Shown: positions 34,271 through 43,494, counted from the first letter of the stretch. The stretch is 64,000 bases of DNA from Clostridia bacterium (GCA_017509255.1 JAFWQA010000002.1:148351-212350), one strand, 5' to 3'. Numbers and translations: made by a program. The notes: generated by a model from the sequence alone, not told the origin.

Positions 34271-35766
34271 GCGGGGGTCCCTCCCTTCGCTTTCTTTTTC
34301 TCCCGAAGCTTCGGCCGGACGACTCGGAGGAACACGGCCAGCAGCGCCGCCAGGACGACGGCCGCGGTCAGCACCCAGCCGATGTTGTCCCGGAGGATCT
34401 CGTTACGCCAGCGCTTGAAGGCGACGGAGTAATAGGCCCGGTTCATGCCGCGGCGCAGATAGGTCAGCGCCCGCTCGTTGTCCCCGGCGGAAAGGTAAGC
34501 CTTGCCGATGCCGGCGTTGGCCAGTTCGTTGTTCTCGTCCAGCCGGAGCACCTGCTGCCACAGATCCACCGCCTGCGCTTCATCCCCGCTGAAGCGGAGG
34601 GCGACGGCCCGGTTGATCAGGGAGCCGTATTCCGTTTCGGAAAACAGGTTGACGCAGGCCTGCTGGGAATCCAGCACCAGCAGCAGGCTGCCGACGTGCT
34701 CGATGGCCGCCGGCGTGCGGAACGTGCCGGACTGCGTGCCGAGACCGCCGAAGATGTACAGCAGGCTGCCCTCGTGATCGTAGGTGAAGACCCTGCCGCG
34801 GCGGGCATCCAGCAGCGAATAGATGCCGTGGTCCCGGTAAACGACGTCCACGATCTGACTGGGGCCGGAATAGTTGCCCAGGCTGCCGAAGACCAGATCG
34901 CCGCCCAGGTTTTCCCGGGCGCCCCTGCGGATGACGTCCTCTCCCCGGGGGTTCAGCCGGCGCACGGCCTGGATGCCGTCCGTGTCCTTGTTGGAGGCGT
35001 AGACGAAGCCTTCCTCGTCCACGTCGATGCCCGTGAATTCCGTCGGGATGAAGAGCTGCTGTTTGGAGCGCTCCTCCTTGGTGGACACTTTGCGCCAGAA
35101 CTTTTCCCACAGGCTGATCTTGACGCTGATGGTGCCGAAGAAGCCGGTGAAATCGCCCTCGGCGGTGAAGACCATGATGCCCTGGAACATGTTCTGCGCC
35201 ACGCAGTAAACGCGGTCGGCATAGTCCACGGAAACCTTCAGCGGGGTGAAGACGTAGTTTTCGTCCAGCACCTCGCTCCGGGGATCCCGCACATAGCGGT
35301 AAAAGGATCCGTCGGGGTTCAGGATCACGATGCGGTGATTCTGGGAGTCGGCGATGTAGAGCCTGCGGCTTTCGGAGACCGCGACGCCGGAGGGGGAGCT
35401 GAAGGACTGTGCCACGCCGTTTTCCTCAAAGCCCGTGATGATGTTCGTGACGGTCTTCATGTCCGGGGAGAAAACGACCACCCGGTTATTGCCGGTGTCG
35501 GCCAGATAGAGGCTGCCATCCGGGGAAACGCAGAGGTCCTGCGGGGTCCGGAAGGCCCCGACCGGCTCGCCCCGAAAGGTGTAGTCGGTGCCGGCAAGGC
35601 TTCCGGAGGGCACGTAGGGCGCGGGCGTGTAAAGGATATTGTTCCAGTGGTCGTAGTTGTAGCAGTCGTAGGGAAGGGTGTCGTCCGCCCGCGCGGCCGG
35701 AAGGAGCAGCAGGAGGATCAGCGCCGGGCAGAGCAGGCGGAGGAGAAGCCTCGTTTTTTTCGTCAT
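34267..35766 (-). CDS. NHL-repeat/TPR protein with N-terminal signal and C-terminal membrane anchor
   Basis: 499 residues from ATG 35766 (GGAGGGTGAAGAG upstream). Signal peptide 1-28. A six-bladed beta-propeller of NHL type covers about 70-395; two clear blades are GSLYLADTGNNRVVVF and RRLYIADSQNHRIVIL. TPR-like helices follow (about 400-460, AVDLWQQVLRLDENNELANA), then one membrane helix (about 470-490) and a basic tail. It is therefore displayed outside the cell and anchored at the C-terminus. Its job is unknown; it may bind glycan or organise the YIP1 and DUF5696 partners. Confidence 0.8.
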   Translation of the reverse strand: MTKKTRLLLRLLCPALILLLLLPAARADDTLPYDCYNYDHWNNILYTPAPYVPSGSLAGTDYTFRGEPVGAFRTPQDLCVSPDGSLYLADTGNNRVVVFSPDMKTVTNIITGFEENGVAQSFSSPSGVAVSESRRLYIADSQNHRIVILNPDGSFYRYVRDPRSEVLDENYVFTPLKVSVDYADRVYCVAQNMFQGIMVFTAEGDFTGFFGTISVKISLWEKFWRKVSTKEERSKQQLFIPTEFTGIDVDEEGFVYASNKDTDGIQAVRRLNPRGEDVIRRGARENLGGDLVFGSLGNYSGPSQIVDVVYRDHGIYSLLDARRGRVFTYDHEGSLLYIFGGLGTQSGTFRTPAAIEHVGSLLLVLDSQQACVNLFSETEYGSLINRAVALRFSGDEAQAVDLWQQVLRLDENNELANAGIGKAYLSAGDNERALTYLRRGMNRAYYSVAFKRWRNEILRDNIGWVLTAAVVLAALLAVFLRVVRPKLREKKKAKGGTPA

Positions 35767-35780
35767 TCTCTTCACCCTCC

Positions 35781-36713
35781 TTATTCCTTCATGCCCGATG
35801 TGGTCATGGTTTCCAGGATGGAGCTCTGGCAGACGAGGAAGAAAATGATCGGGACCGCGGCGATGATGAAGGTGACCGCGGCGCCCGCGCCGGCGCGGCT
35901 GATGCCGCCGGTGGTGATCTGCTGCAGGGAATACTGCAGCGGCTTGAGCTCCTCGGAGCGGAGGTAGATGCCGCCGGTGGTGCCCCACATCTGCTGGAAC
36001 TGGAAGATGGCCAGCGTCAGCCAGGCGGGGCGCACATTGGGCATCACGATCCGCCAGAAGATCTGCCATTCACTGGCGCCCTGCAGGCGGGCGCTTTCCA
36101 TCAGGGAATCCGGGAGCTGCTCCATGAACTGCTTCATCAGGTACAGGCCCATACCGAAGCCCCAGGCCGGCAGGATCAGCGCGGCGTAGGTGTTGTTGAT
36201 GCCCAGCCAGGAGATGATCAGGTATTTCGGGATCTCGGTGACGGTCCAGGAGAACATCAGGGACAGGACCACCAGGGAGAAAAGCAGCTTTTTGCCCGGG
36301 AATTTGTTCTTGGCCAGGGGATAGGCCGCCATGGAGGCAATGATCACGTGGCCGGCCATGCCGCCCAGGGTGATGATCAGCGTGTTGAAGACGTAGCGGG
36401 AGAAGGGGACCCAGCTTTCGTTCATGAGAACGAACAGGTCGCTGAAGTTGCTCAGCGTGGGATTGCGGACAAAGATCCGGGGCGGGAACTGATAGATCTC
36501 GTCCAGCGGCTTGAGCGCGTTGTTGACGATCATGACCAGCGGGAGCGCCATGAAGACGCCGCAGATGCCCATGACGATGAACAGCAGCGCGTTTCCGGCC
36601 CGGGAGCGGTTCAGCTTCTTTTTGGGGCCGGAGGCGCGGGCCATCTTTTTCTGCAGTTTGACAATTTTGGGCGGAAGGGGAGCCGCGGTCTGCGCTTTGA
36701 CGTTTGGAGCCAT
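35781..36713 (-). CDS. Sugar ABC transporter permease, MalG type
   Basis: 310 residues from ATG 36713; a GTG at 36722 overlapping the previous gene is an alternative start. A basic N-terminus precedes six membrane helices. EAA loop: LMESARLQGASEWQIFWRIV. Pairs with the MalF-type gene immediately upstream and with the large binding protein. Confidence 0.92.
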   Translation of the reverse strand: MAPNVKAQTAAPLPPKIVKLQKKMARASGPKKKLNRSRAGNALLFIVMGICGVFMALPLVMIVNNALKPLDEIYQFPPRIFVRNPTLSNFSDLFVLMNESWVPFSRYVFNTLIITLGGMAGHVIIASMAAYPLAKNKFPGKKLLFSLVVLSLMFSWTVTEIPKYLIISWLGINNTYAALILPAWGFGMGLYLMKQFMEQLPDSLMESARLQGASEWQIFWRIVMPNVRPAWLTLAIFQFQQMWGTTGGIYLRSEELKPLQYSLQQITTGGISRAGAGAAVTFIIAAVPIIFFLVCQSSILETMTTSGMKE

Positions 36714-36714
36714 C

Positions 36715-37647
36715 TTATTCACCCACCCTTCTGAGCACCTTCTGCACCAGCTTGTTGGTCCCGACCATCAGCAGGAACAGGATCGTGGCGATGGCCGACG
36801 CGTATCCCATATCCAGGCGGGTGGAACCGTAGTCCAGCAGGTGCGTGACGATGGTGGCGCCGGAATAGTTGACGGACGGGTTCCCCGCCAGGTTGATGGA
36901 GATATCCGCCACGGCGAAGGACTGCGTGATCTGCATGACCGCGCCGAAGAGCAGCTGCGGCTTCATGGCGGGCAGGGTCACGAACCAGAGCTCCTGCCAG
37001 CGGTTCCGCACGCCGTCGATGGCGGCGGCCTCATACATGCTCTTGTCCACGGTCTGCAGGCCGGCGATGAAGGAAAGGAAGCCGGTGCCGAGGGAGAGCC
37101 ACAGCTGGACGACGATCAGGACGGGCATGACGTATTTTTCCGTCTGCATCCACAGGACCGCCTCGTTGATCAGGCCGACCCGCATGAGGATGCCGTTCAG
37201 GTAGCCGTAGCGGTCCCCTGTCAGGATCAGGTTCCAGACCATGTACGCGTTGCCGCAGATGGACGGCGCGTAGAAGACCAGCGTGAGCAGGGCCCGGACC
37301 TTCGGGCGGAACTCGTTGATGATCCAGGCGAAGAGGAGGCAAAGCATATAGCTGACCGGGCCGGTGACCACGGCGAAGATCAGCGTGTTGCGGAGGGAGA
37401 TGATGAAGATGTCATCCTCCAGCAGCAGCTTGATATAGTTGCCCCAGCCGATCCAGCGGGGAGCCTCCAGCATGTTGAAATAGTTGAAGGACAGGTAGAC
37501 GGACATCAGCACCGGCAGCACCGTGAAAAAGAAGAACACGGTGTAGTACGGCGCCATCAGCAGATAGGAGGCCGCGTTTTTCCGGATATCGTGCCGGAGG
37601 GCCGCGCCGCGGCTCAGGGCCGGCCGTTTTCCTTCGACCCGGTTCAT
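36715..37647 (-). CDS. Sugar ABC transporter permease, MalF type
   Basis: 310 residues. Start ATG 37647 overlaps the stop of the binding-protein gene (ATGA). Six membrane segments and the EAA loop YEAAAIDGVRNRWQELWFVT. It lies between its binding protein and its MalG-type partner, so these three form one importer. Confidence 0.93.
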   Translation of the reverse strand: MNRVEGKRPALSRGAALRHDIRKNAASYLLMAPYYTVFFFFTVLPVLMSVYLSFNYFNMLEAPRWIGWGNYIKLLLEDDIFIISLRNTLIFAVVTGPVSYMLCLLFAWIINEFRPKVRALLTLVFYAPSICGNAYMVWNLILTGDRYGYLNGILMRVGLINEAVLWMQTEKYVMPVLIVVQLWLSLGTGFLSFIAGLQTVDKSMYEAAAIDGVRNRWQELWFVTLPAMKPQLLFGAVMQITQSFAVADISINLAGNPSVNYSGATIVTHLLDYGSTRLDMGYASAIATILFLLMVGTNKLVQKVLRRVGE

Positions 37648-40634
37648 TTGTCATCCCCCTCCCGTTGATCCGCGGTCGGAAGACCGAACTCGATCCTTTT
37701 GTAGGTGATCTCCGCGTTGATGTAGAAGATGCGGTCCGTCAGCTCCTCGCGGGGCGTGTTGCCGGACTCGTTGCGCCCCTTGCTGGCGTTGTCGGTGGTG
37801 ACGGCGTAGAAGGCGTTGTTGATGTTCCGCCAGGTGTAATAGCCGCCGGGCACCTGCGGGATGCCCTTCACGTTTCTGAACTGGGTCTCCAGGGCGCGGT
37901 AGTCGCGCACTGGCCAGGACATGCCGGCCAGCGCCTCCAGGTTGGCGGTCGCCACGCGGGCGGAGGCGCCCATCAGGGATTCCATTTCCCGGCCGTACAG
38001 GATCTGGGTCCCGGCGGAGGTCCACCATTTCAGGAAGGCCCAGCTGGCATCCGGATCCCGGGTGGCGCTCATGATGATGTCCGCCAGGCCGGAGCAGCCG
38101 GTGGCGGTGCTGACGGTCCCGTCCTCCCGGAGGGTCCCCGGCACGGCGGTGAAGTCCCACAGGCCCTTGATGTCCGGCGCGGAGACCTGCAGGTTGTTAT
38201 AGGTGGTGTAGTCGGAGATGATGATCGGGCACTCGCCGGTGCGGAAGCGCTCCTCCGCGCTGGTCGACTTGTCCAGCTTGTAATCGGTGTAGAACTCGCA
38301 GTAGCGGCGGAACACGTTGACGGCGATATCGCTGTCCAGCGCGGAGGCGTCGCCGTTCGGGGTGTAGTACTCGCCGCCGGACTGATACAGCAGCATGGCG
38401 AAGGTCTGCTCCCCGGGCAGCATGCCGAAGTCCATCTGGTTCTTGGACAGCACGCTCATGGCGACCTTGACGTCGTCCCAGGTCCGGGGGACCTCCAGCC
38501 CGATCTCCGACAGGATATCCTTGCGGTAGAACATCATGGGGAAGGTCTGCGTGTCCGGCAGCGCGTAGGTGGCCCCGTCAAAGGAGAAGGGCACCAGCGC
38601 GGAGGGGGCGAAGCGCGCCGCCACCGAGTCAAAATCGGAGAAGCGGGTCAGGTCCAGCACGGCGTGGCGCAGGCCGTAGTTGACGGGCGTGTCATTGCCT
38701 GTGTTCATGACGGCGCCGGCGATGCCCGTGGTGTTGGCGACCTGGATGGCGACGTCCGGCCCCTGGCCGGAAAGGGTGGCGCGGAGCAGGGTGTTCATGT
38801 CCACCAGCTGCACGTTGACCCCGATGCCGGTCTCCGGCGTGAAGTGTTCGTCGATCAGGGATTTGATGACGTTGGCCTGGTCGCGGCCGGTGCCGATCCA
38901 GAGCGTGATGGCCCGGGAGCCGTTCTCTGTGCCGGCGATGTTGCCGACCTGGTTATAGTCGATGACAAAGGAGTTGACCAGGCGCTGCGCCTCGTGGCCC
39001 AGGCCGGAAAGGAAGGAGCCGTTCTCCGGGGACGGGGTGACGTCCGCCGTGTGCACCCAGATCCGGTCGATCTGCAGAGGCTGGCCCAGCACCTGGGTGA
39101 TCCAGTTGCCGCAGGCGCGCACGTTGACCTTGTAGGAGGAAAGCACCTCCGTGAACCGCTCCCGGTCCCGGATCAGCTCGGTCAGCTGGTCGTCCATGGT
39201 CCTGAGCACGGTCAGCTTGTCGCTGGAATGCCCGGCGGCCTCCTCCAGGCGGGCGATCGCCCCGCGCAGGCCCTCCTGGACCTCGATCAGCTGCGGCTCC
39301 AGCCCGGGCAGGCTGCGCTCGATCTGGTAGTCGCGGTACGGGTCCGGGGAGGTGCCGGTGATGTACAGGACCTGGCGGTAAATGCTGTTGAGCTGCAGCA
39401 CGCACTGCTGCACCCGGCTGATGATATCAGCCATTTCGCCGAGGACGACCTCCATGCGCAGGGTGTGCTTCCCGGCCGTCAGGCGGATCCGGTAGGGCGT
39501 TTTGTCCGGGGCGGAGGCGGTCTCCGTGCGCCAGCTCTGGCTGTAGGGAAAGGGCAGGGCGCTGAATTCGGAGAAGGGGACCCGCCCGTCCACGGTGATC
39601 TTCCGGTAGATATCCATGCCGCGGACGAAATTCTGCTTGTCATGGAAGGACAGGCAGTAATCGCCGTCGGCGGGGACTTCAAACTCCCACTCGATCCACT
39701 GGCCGGCGCTCTTCCAGGCGTTGCCGCCCACGGTGTTGTTCAGCAGGTAACGCGCGCTGGCGGGGTAGACGGCGGCGGAGGACTGGTCCTGCACCGGATA
39801 GAGCATCTGGGAGGAGGTCCGGTCCGCGGCTTCGGCCTCGATCCGGACGCATACGTTCTCCGCTCCTCCGGTCAGGGAGGAGACGGTCTCCGCGTAGGCG
39901 GGGGGACGGGGATCGTTGCGGAAAACGAGCCGCCGGATCAGCATCGGCTCCTTCAGGGAGAGAGCGGTCAGGGTGTGCGACCCTTTTTCCAGCCAGAAGC
40001 TCAGGGGCTCCGTGATATATCCGTTGCTGTCATAGACGGGGGTGTCCACCCATTCCGGCACTTCCGCCGGGGAGGGCTTCAGGTCGTTGCCCTGGTTGTC
40101 CTTCCGCCAGCGGACGGTGAGGACGCCATTTTCATCCGTGACGCGCTCCGTGCCGGGGTGCGTGTCGTTGCGCCAGACGCGCTGGAAAGCGACGAGGGAA
40201 AGCTCCCGGCAGGGCAGCTGCCCGTCCAGGAAAAAGGCGCGCTGGATCTCGGCGTTCTTCCCCTCACAGGGGTAATAGCAGACGTGGAGGTCGTACCAGC
40301 CGGCCTCCTCCACCTCGAACTCCCACTCGGCGAGGGCTTCCTCGCCGGTCAGCAGGGAATCCCCCGGCATGCCTTCATAACCGTTCAGCACGGCCATTTC
40401 AGCCGCCTGATCCTCATAGCGCGCGGCGGAGGCGCCCTCGATCACGATCTCCGCGGAAGGCCTGAGGTCGGGGCGGCCTTCCCTGCATTCGGCCCAGGAC
40501 AGGATGCTTTTATCAACAGAATAGGTGCTTACCAGCGTTTCATACTCCGGAACGGACAGCTCCGTTACGGCCGCCGCGGAAGAGACCGCGCCGAGAAGCA
40601 GCAGCGCCAGCAGCAGCCCGAGTTTGTTCTTCAT
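37644..40634 (-). CDS. Sugar-binding ABC protein fused to N-terminal carbohydrate-binding-like domains
   Basis: 996 residues, more than twice the usual solute-binding length. Signal peptide 1-23 with no lipobox. Two beta-sandwich regions resembling CBM6/CBM35 lie at about 45-255 (EWEFEVEEAGWYDLHVCYYP) and 265-425 (WIEWEFEVPADGDYCLSF). A helical linker with many charged residues spans about 430-580. The family 1 binding protein fold starts near residue 590 (AITLWIGTGRDQANVI) and fills the rest (GPDVAIQVANT, YALPDTQTFPMMFYRKDIL). It would capture oligosaccharide at the cell surface, with the extra domains holding the polymer. Second gene of the operon, 44 bases after GH26. Confidence 0.85.
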   Translation of the reverse strand: MKNKLGLLLALLLLGAVSSAAAVTELSVPEYETLVSTYSVDKSILSWAECREGRPDLRPSAEIVIEGASAARYEDQAAEMAVLNGYEGMPGDSLLTGEEALAEWEFEVEEAGWYDLHVCYYPCEGKNAEIQRAFFLDGQLPCRELSLVAFQRVWRNDTHPGTERVTDENGVLTVRWRKDNQGNDLKPSPAEVPEWVDTPVYDSNGYITEPLSFWLEKGSHTLTALSLKEPMLIRRLVFRNDPRPPAYAETVSSLTGGAENVCVRIEAEAADRTSSQMLYPVQDQSSAAVYPASARYLLNNTVGGNAWKSAGQWIEWEFEVPADGDYCLSFHDKQNFVRGMDIYRKITVDGRVPFSEFSALPFPYSQSWRTETASAPDKTPYRIRLTAGKHTLRMEVVLGEMADIISRVQQCVLQLNSIYRQVLYITGTSPDPYRDYQIERSLPGLEPQLIEVQEGLRGAIARLEEAAGHSSDKLTVLRTMDDQLTELIRDRERFTEVLSSYKVNVRACGNWITQVLGQPLQIDRIWVHTADVTPSPENGSFLSGLGHEAQRLVNSFVIDYNQVGNIAGTENGSRAITLWIGTGRDQANVIKSLIDEHFTPETGIGVNVQLVDMNTLLRATLSGQGPDVAIQVANTTGIAGAVMNTGNDTPVNYGLRHAVLDLTRFSDFDSVAARFAPSALVPFSFDGATYALPDTQTFPMMFYRKDILSEIGLEVPRTWDDVKVAMSVLSKNQMDFGMLPGEQTFAMLLYQSGGEYYTPNGDASALDSDIAVNVFRRYCEFYTDYKLDKSTSAEERFRTGECPIIISDYTTYNNLQVSAPDIKGLWDFTAVPGTLREDGTVSTATGCSGLADIIMSATRDPDASWAFLKWWTSAGTQILYGREMESLMGASARVATANLEALAGMSWPVRDYRALETQFRNVKGIPQVPGGYYTWRNINNAFYAVTTDNASKGRNESGNTPREELTDRIFYINAEITYKRIEFGLPTADQREGDDK

Positions 40635-40678
40635 GTTCTTCCGCTCCTGTCTGTTATGACGGTCCCGCAGGCCCGCCG

Positions 40679-42148
40679 TCAGTTCGTTCCCTTCAGGTCC
40701 GGGATATCCGCCCGGGTGACGGCCCGTTCGTCGCCGTACATCTTTCGCAGCATGGCGACTTCGGTATACCGCTCGCTGGGACGGTTGAATTTAGCGCTTT
40801 TGAGGACAAAGTCGCCGCCCCAGGTGCAGTAGCTGCCCCAGACGGTGCCGTCCCGGAAGACCAGGTCCGGATCCGGAACGCAGCCGTTCTCCGAAAGGAT
40901 GATCATTTTCCGGCCCTCCGTATAATCCAGGCAGTCCATGAACACGGGGCTCTGGGAGGAGTAGACCCGCTCACCCGGATAGATATCCTCCCCGATGATG
41001 TCCACTGTGGCGTCGCCCGGATACCAGGCTTTGTCCTGGCCGTTCCAGATCCAGATCAGGTTGTTCAGCCCGTGAACATTGGTCAGCCGGTCGTAAAGCA
41101 GGTTCCACAGCCGCAGATAGGGCTCCGGGCCGGAGGCCCCCCACCAGAACCAGCCGCCGGAGGCCTCGTGCAGGGGCCGCCAGAGGACGGGGACGCCCGC
41201 GTCGCGCAGGATCGCGAGCTGCTCCGCGACGGCGTCGATATCCCGGATCAGGAGCGCGTAGCCGGCTTCATCCTCCCCGTCCATCACCTTTTTCAGATTG
41301 AAGGTGGTGTACTCCGTGTAGAAGCCGGAATACCACCTGTCCGCCTGCAGGTAGGGGGAGGGCGCGTTCCAGTGCCAGCAGAAGTCGACGATGCCGCCCT
41401 TGTCCCAGTATTCCAGGGCGTGGTCCACCGCCTTGCCGGCGCCGCCGCGCTCCACGCGGGAAGGGGTATAGTCGATCATGTCCAGGCCGAGGATGGCGGG
41501 ATAGGAACCGCCCGTTGCCCGCCAGACCGCCTGGTTTTCCAGCCCGTACATCCCGCCGTCGCAGAACTGGCCGGTGATGATCTTTTTTCCGTAGCATTCA
41601 CAGAGCCAGCGGAAAAGATTCCGCGCCTCCGGGGACGGATCCGGGACCGAGAGGACCGGGTCGATCCGGTAGAGGTCTTCGGGCAGCGGGTCCGAGGGGA
41701 CGAGCTCCGCGGCGTCCGCGCGGATCCAGCCCCAGCCGGTGCCGAGGGAAAGCCTGTGCTCCCCGGCGGAGAAGAAAACGCGCCGGAGCACGGAGGGCCG
41801 GAAGCCTTTGCCGTCACAGGCCGCCTGGCCGATGCTCACGCCGTCCAGCAGCACGGGGTTTTCCTTGTGCCCGCCGTCCGCGCTGGCCAGGATCAGCCGG
41901 ATATCGTAGAAGCCTTCCGCCTCCACGGCAACGGTCATTTCCACGCCGTCCCCTTCTCCGCGGAAGCCTTCGGCCCAGCCGGACTCTCCGTCGGAAGCCG
42001 CAAAGACGGCGCCGGTGAAGATCCCGCTTTCCGCCTCCACGCGGAGAACGGCTTCCTCCTCACCCACAGCGCAGACCGGGAGCAGCGCGGCGCACAGCAG
42101 GCCCGGGAGCAGCCGGCGGAGGTACCGGGAAACAAGGCGGCCTTTCAT
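40679..42148 (-). CDS. Secreted GH26 beta-mannanase with a CBM35-like domain
   Basis: 489 residues. Signal peptide about 1-28. A CBM35-like domain at 33-150 (RVEAESGIFTGAVF, GFYDIRLILASADGG) precedes a GH26 barrel (165-480). The acid/base Glu is E328 in WRPLHEASGGWFWWG and the nucleophile E420 in MIILSENG, both in the family contexts; ITGQFCDGG and WHWNAPS are also typical. It cuts internal beta-1,4-mannosidic bonds in mannan or glucomannan. It leads the operon, so the locus is assigned to beta-mannan. The ribosome site is AAGGGGG. Confidence 0.9.
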   Translation of the reverse strand: MKGRLVSRYLRRLLPGLLCAALLPVCAVGEEEAVLRVEAESGIFTGAVFAASDGESGWAEGFRGEGDGVEMTVAVEAEGFYDIRLILASADGGHKENPVLLDGVSIGQAACDGKGFRPSVLRRVFFSAGEHRLSLGTGWGWIRADAAELVPSDPLPEDLYRIDPVLSVPDPSPEARNLFRWLCECYGKKIITGQFCDGGMYGLENQAVWRATGGSYPAILGLDMIDYTPSRVERGGAGKAVDHALEYWDKGGIVDFCWHWNAPSPYLQADRWYSGFYTEYTTFNLKKVMDGEDEAGYALLIRDIDAVAEQLAILRDAGVPVLWRPLHEASGGWFWWGASGPEPYLRLWNLLYDRLTNVHGLNNLIWIWNGQDKAWYPGDATVDIIGEDIYPGERVYSSQSPVFMDCLDYTEGRKMIILSENGCVPDPDLVFRDGTVWGSYCTWGGDFVLKSAKFNRPSERYTEVAMLRKMYGDERAVTRADIPDLKGTN

Positions 42149-42216
42149 GAGAACGTCCCCCTTTGCAAGGATGATTCAGGAGGGAAAACCGGATAACTTA
42201 ACAAAATGATTAACAA

Positions 42217-42232
42217 GTTTACAGCTGTAAAC
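42217..42232. promoter_or_regulatory. Candidate operator of the GH26 operon (LacI-type palindrome)
   Basis: GTTTACAGCTGTAAAC is a perfect 16-base palindrome, 70 bases before the GH26 start codon and next to the adjacent lacI gene. LacI-family repressors bind palindromes of this size; the assignment to this LacI is inferred. Confidence 0.5.
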
Positions 42233-42243
42233 CAAACGGGTAT

Positions 42244-42272
42244 AAAAAAACGGCTCAGCCCCGGCTGACCGT
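42244..42272 (-). terminator. Terminator of lacI
   Basis: On the minus strand CGGTCAGCC pairs with GGCTGAGCCG, followed by TTTTTTT (42250-42244). Confidence 0.75.
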
Positions 42273-42476
42273 TCACAGGCCGATCCGGACGGATCAACAC
42301 CTGGCCCGAAGCCGCCGCGGAAACGGCGGGGAAGCCCGGGACAGGAAAAGCAGGGAACGGAATACCGCGCGGAGCGGAAGGGAAAAACGGCAGATATTGA
42401 ACCGCTTAGTTCATATTGAATCCTATCATAAAGTAAAATTTAAGTCAATATGTATATGAAAAAGGGACAAATTATA

Positions 42477-43466
42477 TCAGGTGGATTCCCGGAGGATCAG
42501 GCTGCCCGGAACGATCCGGACCGGGGCTTCCACCGGCTCGCCTTTCAGGCGGTGATTCAGCAGGGAAACGGCGGACTCCGCCATCCGGGCGATATTGACG
42601 GAATAGGTGGTCAGCGCGGGGCGGCAGAGGGTGGCGTAGCGGAAATCGTCATAGCCGCAGACGGCGATGTCCTGAGGGACACGGTAACCCTTTTCCGTCA
42701 GGAACTCCACCAGGTTGTAGGCGACCTCGTCACAGCTGCAGACAAAAGCGTCCGGGAGCTCCCGCGGGAGGAGGAAGGGGATATAGGCGCCCGTATCGTC
42801 CCGGTCCTCCAGGCGCCGGTCGGCGCGCGGCTCCAGGCCCGCCTCGATCAGCGCCTTGCAGTAGCCCAGGTACCGGTCCATGATGGAGCTGGTCTTCGCG
42901 CAGCTGCCTACGAAGGCGATCCTGCGCCGGCCTGAATCCAGCAGGTGGCGGGTCAGCAGATAGCTGCCGTGGACATTGTCGGAGATCACGTTGTCCGCCG
43001 GCAGGTCGTTTTTGTAAAAGTCCAGCAGCACATACGGAAGCCCGAGGGCGACCGCTTTGCGGACGTAATCCAGGCTGAGCTCGCCCATGAAGATGAGGCC
43101 GTCCACCCGGCCGGCCTGCGTCAGGGCGGGAAGCTCGCAGGCCTTTTCCGCTTCGGCGGTGACGATCTCCAGCATGGCCACCAGGCCGAGGCTCTGGCAG
43201 CAGGTCACGATATCCCGGTACATGGTGTAATAAAAAGCGTTTTCGTTGAAGAAGCGGTCGGCGATCAGGACCCCGATGCTCTTTCCGGCGGAAAGCAGGG
43301 AGGACGGCTGCCGGGTCTCCCCGTAGCCGAGCTCCCGCGCGGTGGCGATGATGCGTTCCCGCAGGGCGTCGCTGATGCCTTCCTTCCCGGAAAGGCCCTT
43401 GGAAACGGAGACGATGCTGATCCCGAGCTTTTCGGCGATATCCGCCATACGAACCGAACGTGCCAT
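42477..43466 (-). CDS. LacI family transcriptional regulator
   Basis: 329 residues. Helix-turn-helix at 5-27 (VRMADIAEKLGISIVSVSKGL) with the hinge helix region ISDALRERIIATARELGYG, then a periplasmic-binding-like sensor domain (IGVLIADRFF, ... DAFVCSCDEVAYNLVEFL). Binding a sugar should release DNA. It sits just upstream of the GH26 operon in the same direction and has its own promoter with an A/T palindrome over the start site, suggesting autoregulation. Its likely targets are the palindrome at 42217 and its own promoter. Confidence 0.92.
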   Translation of the reverse strand: MARSVRMADIAEKLGISIVSVSKGLSGKEGISDALRERIIATARELGYGETRQPSSLLSAGKSIGVLIADRFFNENAFYYTMYRDIVTCCQSLGLVAMLEIVTAEAEKACELPALTQAGRVDGLIFMGELSLDYVRKAVALGLPYVLLDFYKNDLPADNVISDNVHGSYLLTRHLLDSGRRRIAFVGSCAKTSSIMDRYLGYCKALIEAGLEPRADRRLEDRDDTGAYIPFLLPRELPDAFVCSCDEVAYNLVEFLTEKGYRVPQDIAVCGYDDFRYATLCRPALTTYSVNIARMAESAVSLLNHRLKGEPVEAPVRIVPGSLILREST

Positions 43467-43494
43467 CTTCTCAGTCCTTTGCTTCTTTTATTGA

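Larger units (their letters stand above)
42149..42476 (-). promoter_or_regulatory. Regulatory gap between lacI and the GH26 operon
   Basis: No gene. From the lacI end it holds an AT-rich stretch (42395-42476) with a TTGAAC/GTTCA inverted pair and an ATTTAAGT box shared with the lacI promoter region, then GC-rich filler, the lacI terminator (42244-42272) and the operator-like palindrome (42217-42232) before the GH26 ribosome site. The operon promoter must lie downstream of the terminator; TTTACA inside the palindrome is a possible -35 with a poor -10. Confidence 0.5.

Noticed and set aside
37665-40832. 1055-codon open frame on the plus strand opposite the large binding protein
   Set aside because: It mirrors the GC-rich codon pattern of the real minus-strand gene, has low-complexity Gly/Ala/Arg/Val composition, no ribosome site, and the minus frame has clear domains.
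42450-42935. 161-codon plus-strand frame starting in the AT-rich gap
   Set aside because: It lies almost entirely antisense to LacI, with shadow-type composition; the start has no clear ribosome site.
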